Source: Sphingobacteriales bacterium (GTDB lineage Bacteria > Bacteroidota > Bacteroidia > UKL13-3). Taken from it: a stretch of 36,510 bases of DNA. Position numbers and translations under genes: made by a program. This document shows positions 25,786 to 35,519 of this stretch, piece by piece. The notes below the pieces were generated by a model that made no database searches, was not told where the DNA came from, and saw only the letters and a program-made list of their open reading frames with translations. The stretch covers positions 1 to 36,510 of the forward strand of contig JAJTEN010000024.1 of the NCBI GenBank assembly GCA_021298155.1, in the 5' to 3' direction. The first letter of the stretch is position 1; every line of letters starts with the position of its first letter.

Positions 25786-27297
25786 TTAATCCTTTAAACA
25801 ACGAACTGAAAAGGCAGAACCTTTTCCATATACCTGTCGTAGTACACCTTGTTTACTTGTTAGTAAGTTTCTACTATAACCATTTCCAACAGATTGTGAG
25901 GTAGAAGACCAAAAATTAGCACTTTCTCCCCTTCCAATATAGGAAGCAGTCTCACCGCGCATGCCCGATACTATTGCTGTGAACCCACTTGCGTTAGTAT
26001 GGTACAATGGGTTATAAATATTCAATAATTTATCGGCAGGCCTCCCTTGGTTGATATTGGTATCAGCTCTATATTCAGACACAACAATTTGCTCTGCAAT
26101 GCTCATACCCATTCCATGCTCTAAATACATCCATTCACAATCACTAGGAATATGAAAACCTGCTGGACAAATTCCTTTACTGCGTTCACTAATGCTGGCA
26201 TCCATAGCTCCGCACCATTGATATAAAACACCTTCATTTGTACCAGGCTCTGTACTTTGCCAAGCTGCACTATTGTTATTATTGTTGTGCATAGAGGTAT
26301 TGTAATATCCCCAATATCCTTGATCGCCTGTTGTTGTGCCCGTCCAAGAAGAACTTGTATAAGCACTATATACACTTGGTGCATCAATCATATTAGTTAA
26401 CAACCAACATTGGCCATTAATATTCACTGTACTGTGCGTTCGTGAATTGGCTGTAACACTGGTTACACCGCCGCAACCCTGAGCCGAAACAGGCTTATCT
26501 TGGCAGAAAGCATTATTGCTAAATACCTCTCCAGTAGTTTGAGTAGCCAAATTATAAGTAGTACCAACATGAGCAGAACCAATTATACCATTGTAATGGG
26601 CATAATAACTAGATCCTAAGGGTGCCTCAACAGTTAGCACAGATCCATGAATAGAAATACTAGGCGTTGAGTTGGTGGTCCACATAAAGTTACCTGCAGC
26701 CAAAGGTGAACCTGTGGCAGTAAGTGTGATGGTCTGACTACCAGTAGCACCAAAAGTTCCAGAGGCTGAGAAATATATTCCGTTAACCGTGTTGGTAAGA
26801 ATATTATATGTTCCTGCAGTGCTCACTGTAGCCACTAAGGTAACTGTTGCTGTAGGTGCCGACCCCATAACCATGGTTTGAGTTACTGCACCTCGGCGCA
26901 CACCAGCGGGACTATTATTAACCCCTGCACCAACGCGACAACCTACATTGCTAGACCAAGCACTTACAACTGCTGTTCCGCCAGAAGAAATTTCACCCCC
27001 ATTCGAAGGAGTTGTTGTTCTATCACATGCATTATACCAAGCCGACCCATTATAATGTTCTACACAGTTCTTAGTGGTATTATAGATTACCAAACCAGTG
27101 GCGGGACTCACAATAGCGTTTCTTTGAGCACTTGTCATGCGTGGTAACAATAATCCCTTACTCGTGCTCTCCATTTCAAACACTGCACTGCTGTTTACAA
27201 CTGTTGGATTATCGCCAACTTTTACCTGAGCTGAAACCTTTATTGCTAATAATCCTGTGGTTAAAAATAGAATTACACCCTTATTTATTTTATTCAT
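25786..27297 (-). CDS. FISUMP-domain secreted protein
   Basis: A 503-residue exported protein. After a signal peptide (about 1-23, ending KVSAQ) comes a segment common in Bacteroidota surface proteins, with GLLLPRMTSAQRNAI and GLVIYNTTKNCVEHYNGSAW. A Thr/Ser/Gly-rich beta region follows (about 95-265). The C-terminal FISUMP domain runs from about 273 to 503, recognised by INGQCWLLTNM, GVLYQWCGAMD, GICPAGFHIPSDCEWMYLE, NFWSSTSQ and a final AFSVRCLKD. The domain is widespread in secreted proteins of Fibrobacter and Bacteroidota and has no established biochemical activity. There is no T9SS tail. It is the last gene of a three-gene operon, 31 bases after the PID-like gene, and is followed by a strong terminator. 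Confidence 0.9.
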   Translation of the reverse strand: MNKINKGVILFLTTGLLAIKVSAQVKVGDNPTVVNSSAVFEMESTSKGLLLPRMTSAQRNAIVSPATGLVIYNTTKNCVEHYNGSAWYNACDRTTTPSNGGEISSGGTAVVSAWSSNVGCRVGAGVNNSPAGVRRGAVTQTMVMGSAPTATVTLVATVSTAGTYNILTNTVNGIYFSASGTFGATGSQTITLTATGSPLAAGNFMWTTNSTPSISIHGSVLTVEAPLGSSYYAHYNGIIGSAHVGTTYNLATQTTGEVFSNNAFCQDKPVSAQGCGGVTSVTANSRTHSTVNINGQCWLLTNMIDAPSVYSAYTSSSWTGTTTGDQGYWGYYNTSMHNNNNNSAAWQSTEPGTNEGVLYQWCGAMDASISERSKGICPAGFHIPSDCEWMYLEHGMGMSIAEQIVVSEYRADTNINQGRPADKLLNIYNPLYHTNASGFTAIVSGMRGETASYIGRGESANFWSSTSQSVGNGYSRNLLTSKQGVLRQVYGKGSAFSVRCLKD

Positions 27298-27328
27298 ATT
27301 AGATATGATTTTAGTATGCGTTTAAAAT

Positions 27329-27520
27329 TTATTCCGACTTATCTTTGTTTTTATTATGTATTTTTCTTACCCCATAGGTTAGCGCTGCTGCAGCCAATAA
27401 GCTTACACCACCATCTACAGGAACATCATTTACATCATCATCAAATTCAGGCTCATCCTGAGCAATCACAAATGCATTAAATGCGAAGAGCAAAGATAAG
27501 GTTAATACTAATTTTTTCAT
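27329..27520 (-). CDS. 63-residue protein with PID-CTERM-like sorting tail
   Basis: A short exported protein. The start at 27520 gives a clean signal peptide (MKKLVLTLSLLFAFNAFVIAQ). The frame is open further upstream, but that part overlaps the previous gene and looks unrelated. The mature part is only about 42 residues: an acidic stretch (DEPEFDDDVNDV), then PVDGG, a hydrophobic run (VSLLAAAALTYGV) and a basic tail (RKIHNKNKDK). Motif, membrane segment and basic end form a tripartite sorting-signal pattern. It resembles short Bacteroidota proteins annotated with a PID-CTERM domain, where the motif is usually PIDGG. Function is unknown. The ATG lies 1 base after the stop of the T9SS adhesin gene, implying coupled translation. 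Confidence 0.75.
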   Translation of the reverse strand: MKKLVLTLSLLFAFNAFVIAQDEPEFDDDVNDVPVDGGVSLLAAAALTYGVRKIHNKNKDKSE

Positions 27521-27521
27521 G

Positions 27522-29561
27522 TTATTGTTTAATAAACTTATCATGTGTAACTTTTGTATTCGTGGTAATAATGATATGATACACACCACTTGCCAAATCA
27601 AAAATAGAAATAGGAAATAAAGACGCTCCCTTACTCACGAAAGTAGAAAGCACTTTTTTGCCATTAATATCAATGATTTCAACTAGTTTATCTTCGTGAA
27701 TATATTTTCCATCAAATGCGAGTTGAATGGTCTCAGAAGCGGGATTAGGATACATAAAAAAAGAAGCCTGGTCCGCTATGCTTCCTGTAGCATTCGCTGT
27801 TTTCTTGAAAACAATGGCTAAACGACCTTCTGCTAATAAAGTTGAATCTGCCAATGAAATAGCTTGAGTATATTCATCGGTAATGGCAGTTAAAGTACCT
27901 TTTACCTTATCTTGCAAATAGGGTTTATAAAACTCAAATGAATTGGCTCCATCTATTTGAATTTTATACAAGGCTGAAGGCGTAGACCTAGCAGTGCTCA
28001 ATGGAACAATAATTTCATCCGACTCCATTACACCATAACTGGCAATACTCTGCCTTAACATATCTGAAGATAAAAAAGAAATATTTACATTTGGATTGTT
28101 CATTTTGGCAGCATCCCAGCGATCTATACCGTTTTCAGCATCAGCCCTAAAATGTAAAAAGGCAACATCATAATTTGACGAATCGTACATTAGGGTTAAT
28201 TTTAAATGATTTGTTAATTGCGTTTTACCAAAAAAACCACCAACTCCAGAAACTTTATCGGCCTCTTCTATACTAATTGAAGCGCCAGAACCTGTTGCGC
28301 GCACAAAAAAAGCTTGAGAAGATTGTATAATATCACCAGCTAAACCTGTTGAACCATTGTACGAAACATAGGAATTTGAGTTTGGATTCCATACAGAATA
28401 TGAACCACTTACAGAGGCGTTTTTCGTAATCGCATTCCAACTAATAGGTGATGGAAAAGGATTACCAATTAGATGCCAGCCATTTGAACCTGTTAGGGAA
28501 AGACTCTTTGTAAACACTCCAGAAGGGTAAGTGCCCGAAACCGATAAGGTAGTATTGGTTGCAGCAGGTGCTGGACTTGTAGTTAAACTTATGGTTCTAT
28601 CTCCGCGAACCAATACACGATAACCCTCTCCGTTTAGTAAAGACATATTACCACTAGCAAAAGGAGTCCAACCTGGATCTGTCGTCATGGTTGGATTTCC
28701 TGCTGATTCAGTATAACTAAATGCAGAAGGATTATTTGAAATACTTGGATCAAAGCCATTTGAATTTCCACCAGCACCTGTAATATGCGTTCCTAATCCT
28801 GCTGTACTATCTCCGTTATTTCGCCATTGTAAAGCAGTTCCACCAACCACAGGTGAAGCTAAAAAACGAAATCTTCTGATCGCAGGAATATATCTTTCTA
28901 CAGTATAAGTGCCAGAGATCCCAACACCAGCAGGCAATTGGGCAATACGTGCAGTGGCAGTAGCATTTGATTTTAATATAAGTTTACCATTTGCATTTAA
29001 TACCGCACTACTTCCAGAACCCGTAACAGTTCCAAAAACTTGAACCTCATCATCAAGTGTTTTCGTCCCTGAACCAGAAAAATTTAAATTGATTAAGCTT
29101 AACTTTTTGCTATCAATTAGTTGATTTCCTGATCCAATCAAACTCAAACTTAAATTTGTAGCTACAATTTCGGCCCCCGTATTGTTAATATTTCCACCAA
29201 CTATTAAATGAGCATTATCACTAAAGGTAATATTTGTATTGGAAATATTGAAATTTCCATTTATTCTAATATCACCTGCAAAACTAACACCCGCTGGATT
29301 GTTTAATACAATATTTTGTAGATCTTTTATACTCGTATTATTAATGGTTTGTGCTGAAGTACCATTTAAAACCATGGTTCCTGAGCCACTAATACCAGTA
29401 GCATTTTGAATAATTAGGTCGCCTTTTAAGGAAATGGTTGCATTGGCATCCATCCAAAAATCTGCACCCGAACCAATAAATAAGCTCTGAGCAGAAACAG
29501 AAATGAGTCCACCTAAACCCAATAAGAGACAAAGAAATATATACTTTTTCATACTTTTCAT
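27522..29561 (-). CDS. T9SS type A sorting domain adhesin-like protein
   Basis: I place the start at 29561 (MKSMKKYIFLC) or 29552 (MKKYIFLC), because a signal peptide ending SVSAQ begins there. The frame is open from 29645, but that extra part is not signal-like. The mature protein (about 655 residues) starts with beta-solenoid-like repeats rich in N, G and S (GDLIIQNATGISGSG). It continues with the YTVERYIPA...RFRFLASPV module common in Bacteroidota surface proteins and a WHLIGNPFPSPI motif. It ends with a sorting domain (FFMYPNPASE) and a DKFIKQ C-terminus. It should be exported by the type IX system. No catalytic motif is visible. It heads the operon with the PID-like and FISUMP genes. Confidence 0.85.
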   Translation of the reverse strand: MKSMKKYIFLCLLLGLGGLISVSAQSLFIGSGADFWMDANATISLKGDLIIQNATGISGSGTMVLNGTSAQTINNTSIKDLQNIVLNNPAGVSFAGDIRINGNFNISNTNITFSDNAHLIVGGNINNTGAEIVATNLSLSLIGSGNQLIDSKKLSLINLNFSGSGTKTLDDEVQVFGTVTGSGSSAVLNANGKLILKSNATATARIAQLPAGVGISGTYTVERYIPAIRRFRFLASPVVGGTALQWRNNGDSTAGLGTHITGAGGNSNGFDPSISNNPSAFSYTESAGNPTMTTDPGWTPFASGNMSLLNGEGYRVLVRGDRTISLTTSPAPAATNTTLSVSGTYPSGVFTKSLSLTGSNGWHLIGNPFPSPISWNAITKNASVSGSYSVWNPNSNSYVSYNGSTGLAGDIIQSSQAFFVRATGSGASISIEEADKVSGVGGFFGKTQLTNHLKLTLMYDSSNYDVAFLHFRADAENGIDRWDAAKMNNPNVNISFLSSDMLRQSIASYGVMESDEIIVPLSTARSTPSALYKIQIDGANSFEFYKPYLQDKVKGTLTAITDEYTQAISLADSTLLAEGRLAIVFKKTANATGSIADQASFFMYPNPASETIQLAFDGKYIHEDKLVEIIDINGKKVLSTFVSKGASLFPISIFDLASGVYHIIITTNTKVTHDKFIKQ

Positions 29562-29972
29562 TTTTACGCTAAATATGGACATAAGACATACATCCAACTT
29601 TTGGCATAAGATTAATTTATGAACGATTAATTTATTTTTACTCATTTGAACCTATTTCTACAATAGTCATTTTTGGCAAAATCAATTCCACGCTAAAAAA
29701 AGATTCATAGAATCGCAAAAAACACTAATTATCAACTAATTAAAGTAAATCCCAAATTAATACAGCTCCTAAAACACAGGAAAAATAATCCCAAAATGAG
29801 ACAAAAATCCCAAAATTAACACTTTAATATGCCAAACATAGTAGCAACTTAACGTCAAATTCAAAAACATTTCACAATAAAAAAAGTTTATGTTATCCGC
29901 TCATTTTTATTTGATTCATTGGATGTATAATTGCTCATATTTTTAAAAAATGATTTGCTGAATTTCCAAATT
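29562..29972. other. 420-base AT-rich divergent intergenic region with direct repeats
   Basis: No gene with good support is seen here. It separates the minus-strand surface operon from plus-strand selO. It contains three AATCCCAAA-type direct repeats (listed separately) and one exact minus-strand TAnnTTTG (TAATTTTG at 29818-29811, inside the third repeat). A near match for selO, TTTATTTG, is at 29906-29913. No hairpin of note was seen. Confidence 0.6.
29747..29817. repeat. three direct repeats of AATCCCAAA(A)T
   Basis: Copies are at about 29748-29757 (AATCCCAAAT), 29787-29797 (AATCCCAAAAT) and 29806-29816 (AATCCCAAAAT). The first C of the CCC triplets falls at 29751, 29790 and 29809, so offsets are 39 and 19 bases, close to two and four turns of the helix (19.5 per pair). 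All have the same orientation. Possible binding sites for a regulator of the surface-protein operon. Confidence 0.55.
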
Positions 29973-31409
29973 ATGTCTAAAACTGAATTTACGTATTTAA
30001 ACCTTCCCTCCTTGTTTTATGAAAAGGTGCAACCGAGTCGTTTACCTAAACCAGAAATAGCTCTATTAAACCAAGCGCTTTTAAATGTATTGGGGATTCC
30101 AAATAACAATCTTCCTAAATTATTGTCCTTTTTACAATTGGCCGATCCAAACCCCGAGGCGCAAACCTTTGCTCAGGCTTATGCCGGACACCAATTTGGG
30201 CATTTTACGATGTTGGGAGATGGCAGAGCCATAATCATTGGAGAATGGGTTCAGGCAGAAAATTTACGTTATGATATTCAATTAAAAGGTGGCGGGCGAA
30301 CCAAATATTCACGCGGTGGAGATGGTAAGGCCACCTACAGAGCCATGTTAAGAGAATACCTAATTAGTGAATCAATGTTTCACTTAAATATTGCTACATC
30401 AAGAAGTTTAGCTGTAATTAAAACAGGCGAATGGGTGCAAAGAGAGATGGTAGTTGAAGGAGCGGTATTGCCAAGAATTATGAAAAGTCATATTAGAATT
30501 GGCACATTTGAATTTGCACGGCATTTCGGCACCTTAAACGATTTAACTGCCCTGTGTAACTATAGCATTAACAGGTTATATCCGCAGCTTAAAACTAAGG
30601 AAAACAGCGCCGCAGCTCTACTTGAAACCGTAATGGTTTCTCAAATTAATTTGATATGTGAATGGATGCGTGTGGGTTTTATTCATGGGGTTATGAATAC
30701 AGATAATGTGGCCATCAGTGGAGAGACTTTTGATTATGGTCCGTGCGCGTTTATAAACAGCTACAATCCCAATACAGTATATAGTTCTATTGATAGAGAT
30801 GGCAGGTACGCTTTTAAAAACCAGGCAAATATTTGTAAATGGAATATCACCCGATTTGCAGAAGCATTATTACCATTGCTGCATACAGAGGAAGAAAAAG
30901 CCATTTTAATTGCTAAAGAAATAATTGGCACTTTTGATCAAATTTGGGTTAATCAGTATTATAAAACCATGTTGTTAAAACTAGGGATAACAGAAGTAAA
31001 TATAAGCTTATGTGATTGGGTAAATGAATTACTAAAAATTATGGAAGAGGAGCAAATGGATTATACCAATACCTTTTTAGCACTCGGAAATCCTGATTTT
31101 GCGTCAGAAACACATCATTGCTCTGAGCGCTTTAGTACTTGGCGAAATAATTGGGAAAAGTATATAGAAAATAGCATTGGTCTATCTAAAGCTCAGGCCA
31201 TTATGCAAGTCAATAATCCGGCTTTTATCCCAAGGAATCATGAAGTAGAAAAGGCATTAGATGAAATGAGTATGGGTAACGCAAAACCCTTTGAAAACCT
31301 CTTACAAGTGCTCCAAAACCCTTATACCTATAATCCAACATTTCATAGCTATACCAATCCACCACAGTCCGAATTTGACAAAAAATTCAAAACATTCTGT
31401 GGCACCTAA
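29973..31409 (+). CDS. selO: protein adenylyltransferase SelO (YdiU/UPF0061 family)
   Basis: The start at 29973 (MSKTEFTYLN) gives 478 residues, the length of E. coli YdiU. An earlier ATG at 29931 would add 14 residues. SelO is a pseudokinase-fold enzyme that binds ATP in a flipped orientation and transfers AMP to Ser, Thr or Tyr of proteins. Family blocks are AGHQFGHFTMLGDGRA, LKGGGRTKYSRGGDGKAT, HGVMNTDN (238-245) and FDYGPC (253-258). Asp244, Asn245 and Asp254 correspond to the catalytic and metal residues Asp246, Asn247 and Asp256 of E. coli. The C-terminal TFCGT has Cys476. The family's usual partner cysteine in the loop after DYGP is not present at its E. coli position, although Cys258 is close. 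Likely cytoplasmic and linked to oxidative stress, as in E. coli. Confidence 0.93.
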   Translation: MSKTEFTYLNLPSLFYEKVQPSRLPKPEIALLNQALLNVLGIPNNNLPKLLSFLQLADPNPEAQTFAQAYAGHQFGHFTMLGDGRAIIIGEWVQAENLRYDIQLKGGGRTKYSRGGDGKATYRAMLREYLISESMFHLNIATSRSLAVIKTGEWVQREMVVEGAVLPRIMKSHIRIGTFEFARHFGTLNDLTALCNYSINRLYPQLKTKENSAAALLETVMVSQINLICEWMRVGFIHGVMNTDNVAISGETFDYGPCAFINSYNPNTVYSSIDRDGRYAFKNQANICKWNITRFAEALLPLLHTEEEKAILIAKEIIGTFDQIWVNQYYKTMLLKLGITEVNISLCDWVNELLKIMEEEQMDYTNTFLALGNPDFASETHHCSERFSTWRNNWEKYIENSIGLSKAQAIMQVNNPAFIPRNHEVEKALDEMSMGNAKPFENLLQVLQNPYTYNPTFHSYTNPPQSEFDKKFKTFCGT

Positions 31410-31459
31410 GCAACAATAATTAATAAACCGAAACCAAAATAGACATCAAAAAAACGTAA

Positions 31460-33613
<2,154 letters not shown>

Positions 33614-33619
33614 CCCCTA

Positions 33620-33637
33620 TTTCAATTCGGATTGAAA
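33620..33637. other. 7-bp hairpin with TCGG loop between ligA and mnmE
   Basis: TTTCAAT and ATTGAAA pair perfectly around TCGG. It sits 10 bases before the mnmE -7 element. It could be a second part of the ligA 3' end or a binding site. Confidence 0.35.
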
Positions 33638-33647
33638 CGCAAATACG

Positions 33648-33655
33648 TATATTTG
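33648..33655 (+). promoter_or_regulatory. -7 promoter element of mnmE
   Basis: TATATTTG matches TAnnTTTG exactly and lies 11 bases before the ATG at 33667. Its start site would leave a leader of only a few bases. No well-spaced TTG is clear. Confidence 0.45.
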
Positions 33656-33666
33656 AAATCGAAATC

Positions 33667-34926
33667 ATGAATAAAATTCAATTAGATGAAACCATTTGCG
33701 CCTTGGCAACACCTGCCGGAGTTGGTGCTATTGGCGTAATACGGGTGAGTGGCGAGCAATCTATACAAATTGTAAACACTCTCTTTAGGGGTAAAAATTT
33801 GTTGGAAGCACCCACACACGGCTCTCCCTATATTCAACAACGTATTTTGCATGTTTTGGTTCAGACCGGGGCTCGACTTGCGCAGCCTGGTGAGTTTACC
33901 ATGCGTGCCTTTCTCAACAAAAAATTAGACTTATCGCAAGCAGAAGCGGTAGCAGATGTGATTGCCTCTCATTCTGAGATGAGTCACAAAACCGCCATGA
34001 ACCAAATGCGCGGCGGCTTTAGTAGAGAGATTGCGGGTTTAAAAGAACGCCTGGTAAACTTTGCTTCCTTAATTGAATTAGAGCTCGATTTTAGCGAGGA
34101 AGATGTAGAATTTGCCAGCAGACCCGAGTTAAAGGAATTGGTTCAGAACATGGTTCGTTTAATACATGGATTAACAGAAACATTTAAAGTTGGCAATGCC
34201 ATTAAAAACGGCATTCCAACGGTAATTGCCGGTAAGCCCAATGCAGGTAAATCTACGCTATTAAACGCTTTGGTAAAAGAAGACAGGGCCATTGTAAGTG
34301 CCATTGCAGGTACCACCCGCGATACCATTGAAGAGTCGTTTATCATTGATGGCATTCAGTTTAGGTTAATAGATACTGCGGGCATTAGAGAGCATACCAG
34401 TGATAGTATAGAAAGCATTGGCATTGAAAAAACATATGAAAAAATAAGGCAAGCCAGTATTGTTTTATATGTGTTTGATGTGCACGAAACAAGTGCAGCA
34501 GCATTAGAACAGGAGACCGCCGCCTTGGCCCAAATGGATTTAGTGTTGATACCCATTGGCAATAAAGTAGATTTGGTAAATGAGCTAGAAATTAAACAAA
34601 AATTTTCGGGCCGAACCGATATCATTTACCTATCTAGTAAAGAACAAATTGGCATGAATTTACTAGAATCAAGGTTAAAGCAGGTTTTGAATAAAGATCA
34701 AATAAAGAACGATGTTATTATTTCAAACATCAGACATTATCAAGGGCTATTATTGGCGGGAGAATCTTTACAGCAAGTATTAGAAAGCATGGCCATTGGC
34801 CGCAGTGGCGAATTACTGGCATTTGATATCCGCAAAGCCATTTTTCACCTCTCCGAAATTATTGGCGAGGTATCAACAGATGATTTGTTAGAGAATATCT
34901 TTAGTAAGTTCTGTATCGGAAAGTAA
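33667..34926 (+). CDS. mnmE: tRNA modification GTPase MnmE with an internal N-terminal deletion
   Basis: A 419-residue MnmE, about 40 residues short of the usual 455-465. With MnmG it installs 5-carboxymethylaminomethyl-type groups at U34 of some tRNAs. Visible are the N-terminal start DETICALATPAGVGAIGVIRVSG, helical blocks (PGEFTMRAFLNKKLDLSQAEA, ELELDFSEEDVEFA), the GTPase motifs G1 GKPNAGKS (189-196), G2 GTTRD (215-219), G3 DTAG (236-239) and G4 NKVD (299-302), and the catalytic C-terminal FCIGK with Cys416. Between Thr50 and His51 the usual block (GxI...IDEVLV...SYTGED...EISC) of the folate-binding domain is missing, without a frameshift. The rest looks normal and constrained. The loss could be real, or a local assembly or sequencing error. 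Confidence 0.93.
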   Translation: MNKIQLDETICALATPAGVGAIGVIRVSGEQSIQIVNTLFRGKNLLEAPTHGSPYIQQRILHVLVQTGARLAQPGEFTMRAFLNKKLDLSQAEAVADVIASHSEMSHKTAMNQMRGGFSREIAGLKERLVNFASLIELELDFSEEDVEFASRPELKELVQNMVRLIHGLTETFKVGNAIKNGIPTVIAGKPNAGKSTLLNALVKEDRAIVSAIAGTTRDTIEESFIIDGIQFRLIDTAGIREHTSDSIESIGIEKTYEKIRQASIVLYVFDVHETSAAALEQETAALAQMDLVLIPIGNKVDLVNELEIKQKFSGRTDIIYLSSKEQIGMNLLESRLKQVLNKDQIKNDVIISNIRHYQGLLLAGESLQQVLESMAIGRSGELLAFDIRKAIFHLSEIIGEVSTDDLLENIFSKFCIGK

Positions 34927-34927
34927 G

Positions 34928-35518
34928 TTACCTTGGCTGCAGGCTATAAGGAGGTACTTGATAATCGTTATAAATGAAAGCAGGTTTGAAAATAGTAGAT
35001 TGCTCAAATAACAATAAAATAAAACTTTCTGTATCAATCCATTGACCATTTGGTGATTTAATGATTAAGGTGTTGTTTTTCGTTTTTTTTATCGGAGGAT
35101 TTAAATTATTTAACCAATGAAATAATGTTAATGCCTCTGCCCTAAAGTAAAATACATTGTATTCTGTTTTATCATAGCTCAGCTTATAGTGCGTAACAGT
35201 ATTTGGAATTTGTTCAATATAAGATTGATATTCAATACCATATATTAAACCTAATTTATTGTATAAACAGCTAATCGGATAAATTTCTTCAATTAAAATG
35301 GTTTCAATTTCTTGATAATCAAATCCATTAACCTTAATTTGTGGGACGAATTGTTCGATATTTAAACTGCCACCATCTGCATTCTCCGAATTACAATAAA
35401 CAAAATTACTTGTTCTAGATTGTAAATTTCGAAGGGTATGAATCATCTCAAAATCGAAACCTGAACAAGGATAAAATGCGATGCCATTTTTCAGGGCCAT
35501 CGTAAATAAATCTTTCAT
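34928..35518 (-). CDS. hypothetical protein coupled to an AAA+ ATPase
   Basis: A 196-residue protein that I do not recognise. It has a basic/hydrophobic N-terminus without a clear signal peptide, then IAFYPCSGFDFEMIHTLRN (13-31). That begins with a beta strand and ends in a Gly-Phe-Asp turn, reminiscent of a Rossmann-like nucleotide or SAM fold, but this is only a resemblance. Later blocks include LIEEIYPISCLYNK, FYFRAEALTLFHWLNN and LIIKSPNGQWIDTESFILLLF. Its start codon lies 1 base after the stop of the upstream AAA+ ATPase gene on the same strand, so the two are translationally coupled and probably work together. It is convergent with mnmE, whose stop is 1 base away. Confidence 0.7.
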   Translation of the reverse strand: MKDLFTMALKNGIAFYPCSGFDFEMIHTLRNLQSRTSNFVYCNSENADGGSLNIEQFVPQIKVNGFDYQEIETILIEEIYPISCLYNKLGLIYGIEYQSYIEQIPNTVTHYKLSYDKTEYNVFYFRAEALTLFHWLNNLNPPIKKTKNNTLIIKSPNGQWIDTESFILLLFEQSTIFKPAFIYNDYQVPPYSLQPR

Positions 35519-35519
35519 T

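Noticed and set aside
29747-29817. Direct repeats as replication-origin iterons
   Set aside because: There is no replication initiator gene, DnaA-box cluster or other origin feature nearby, and regulator sites are simpler.
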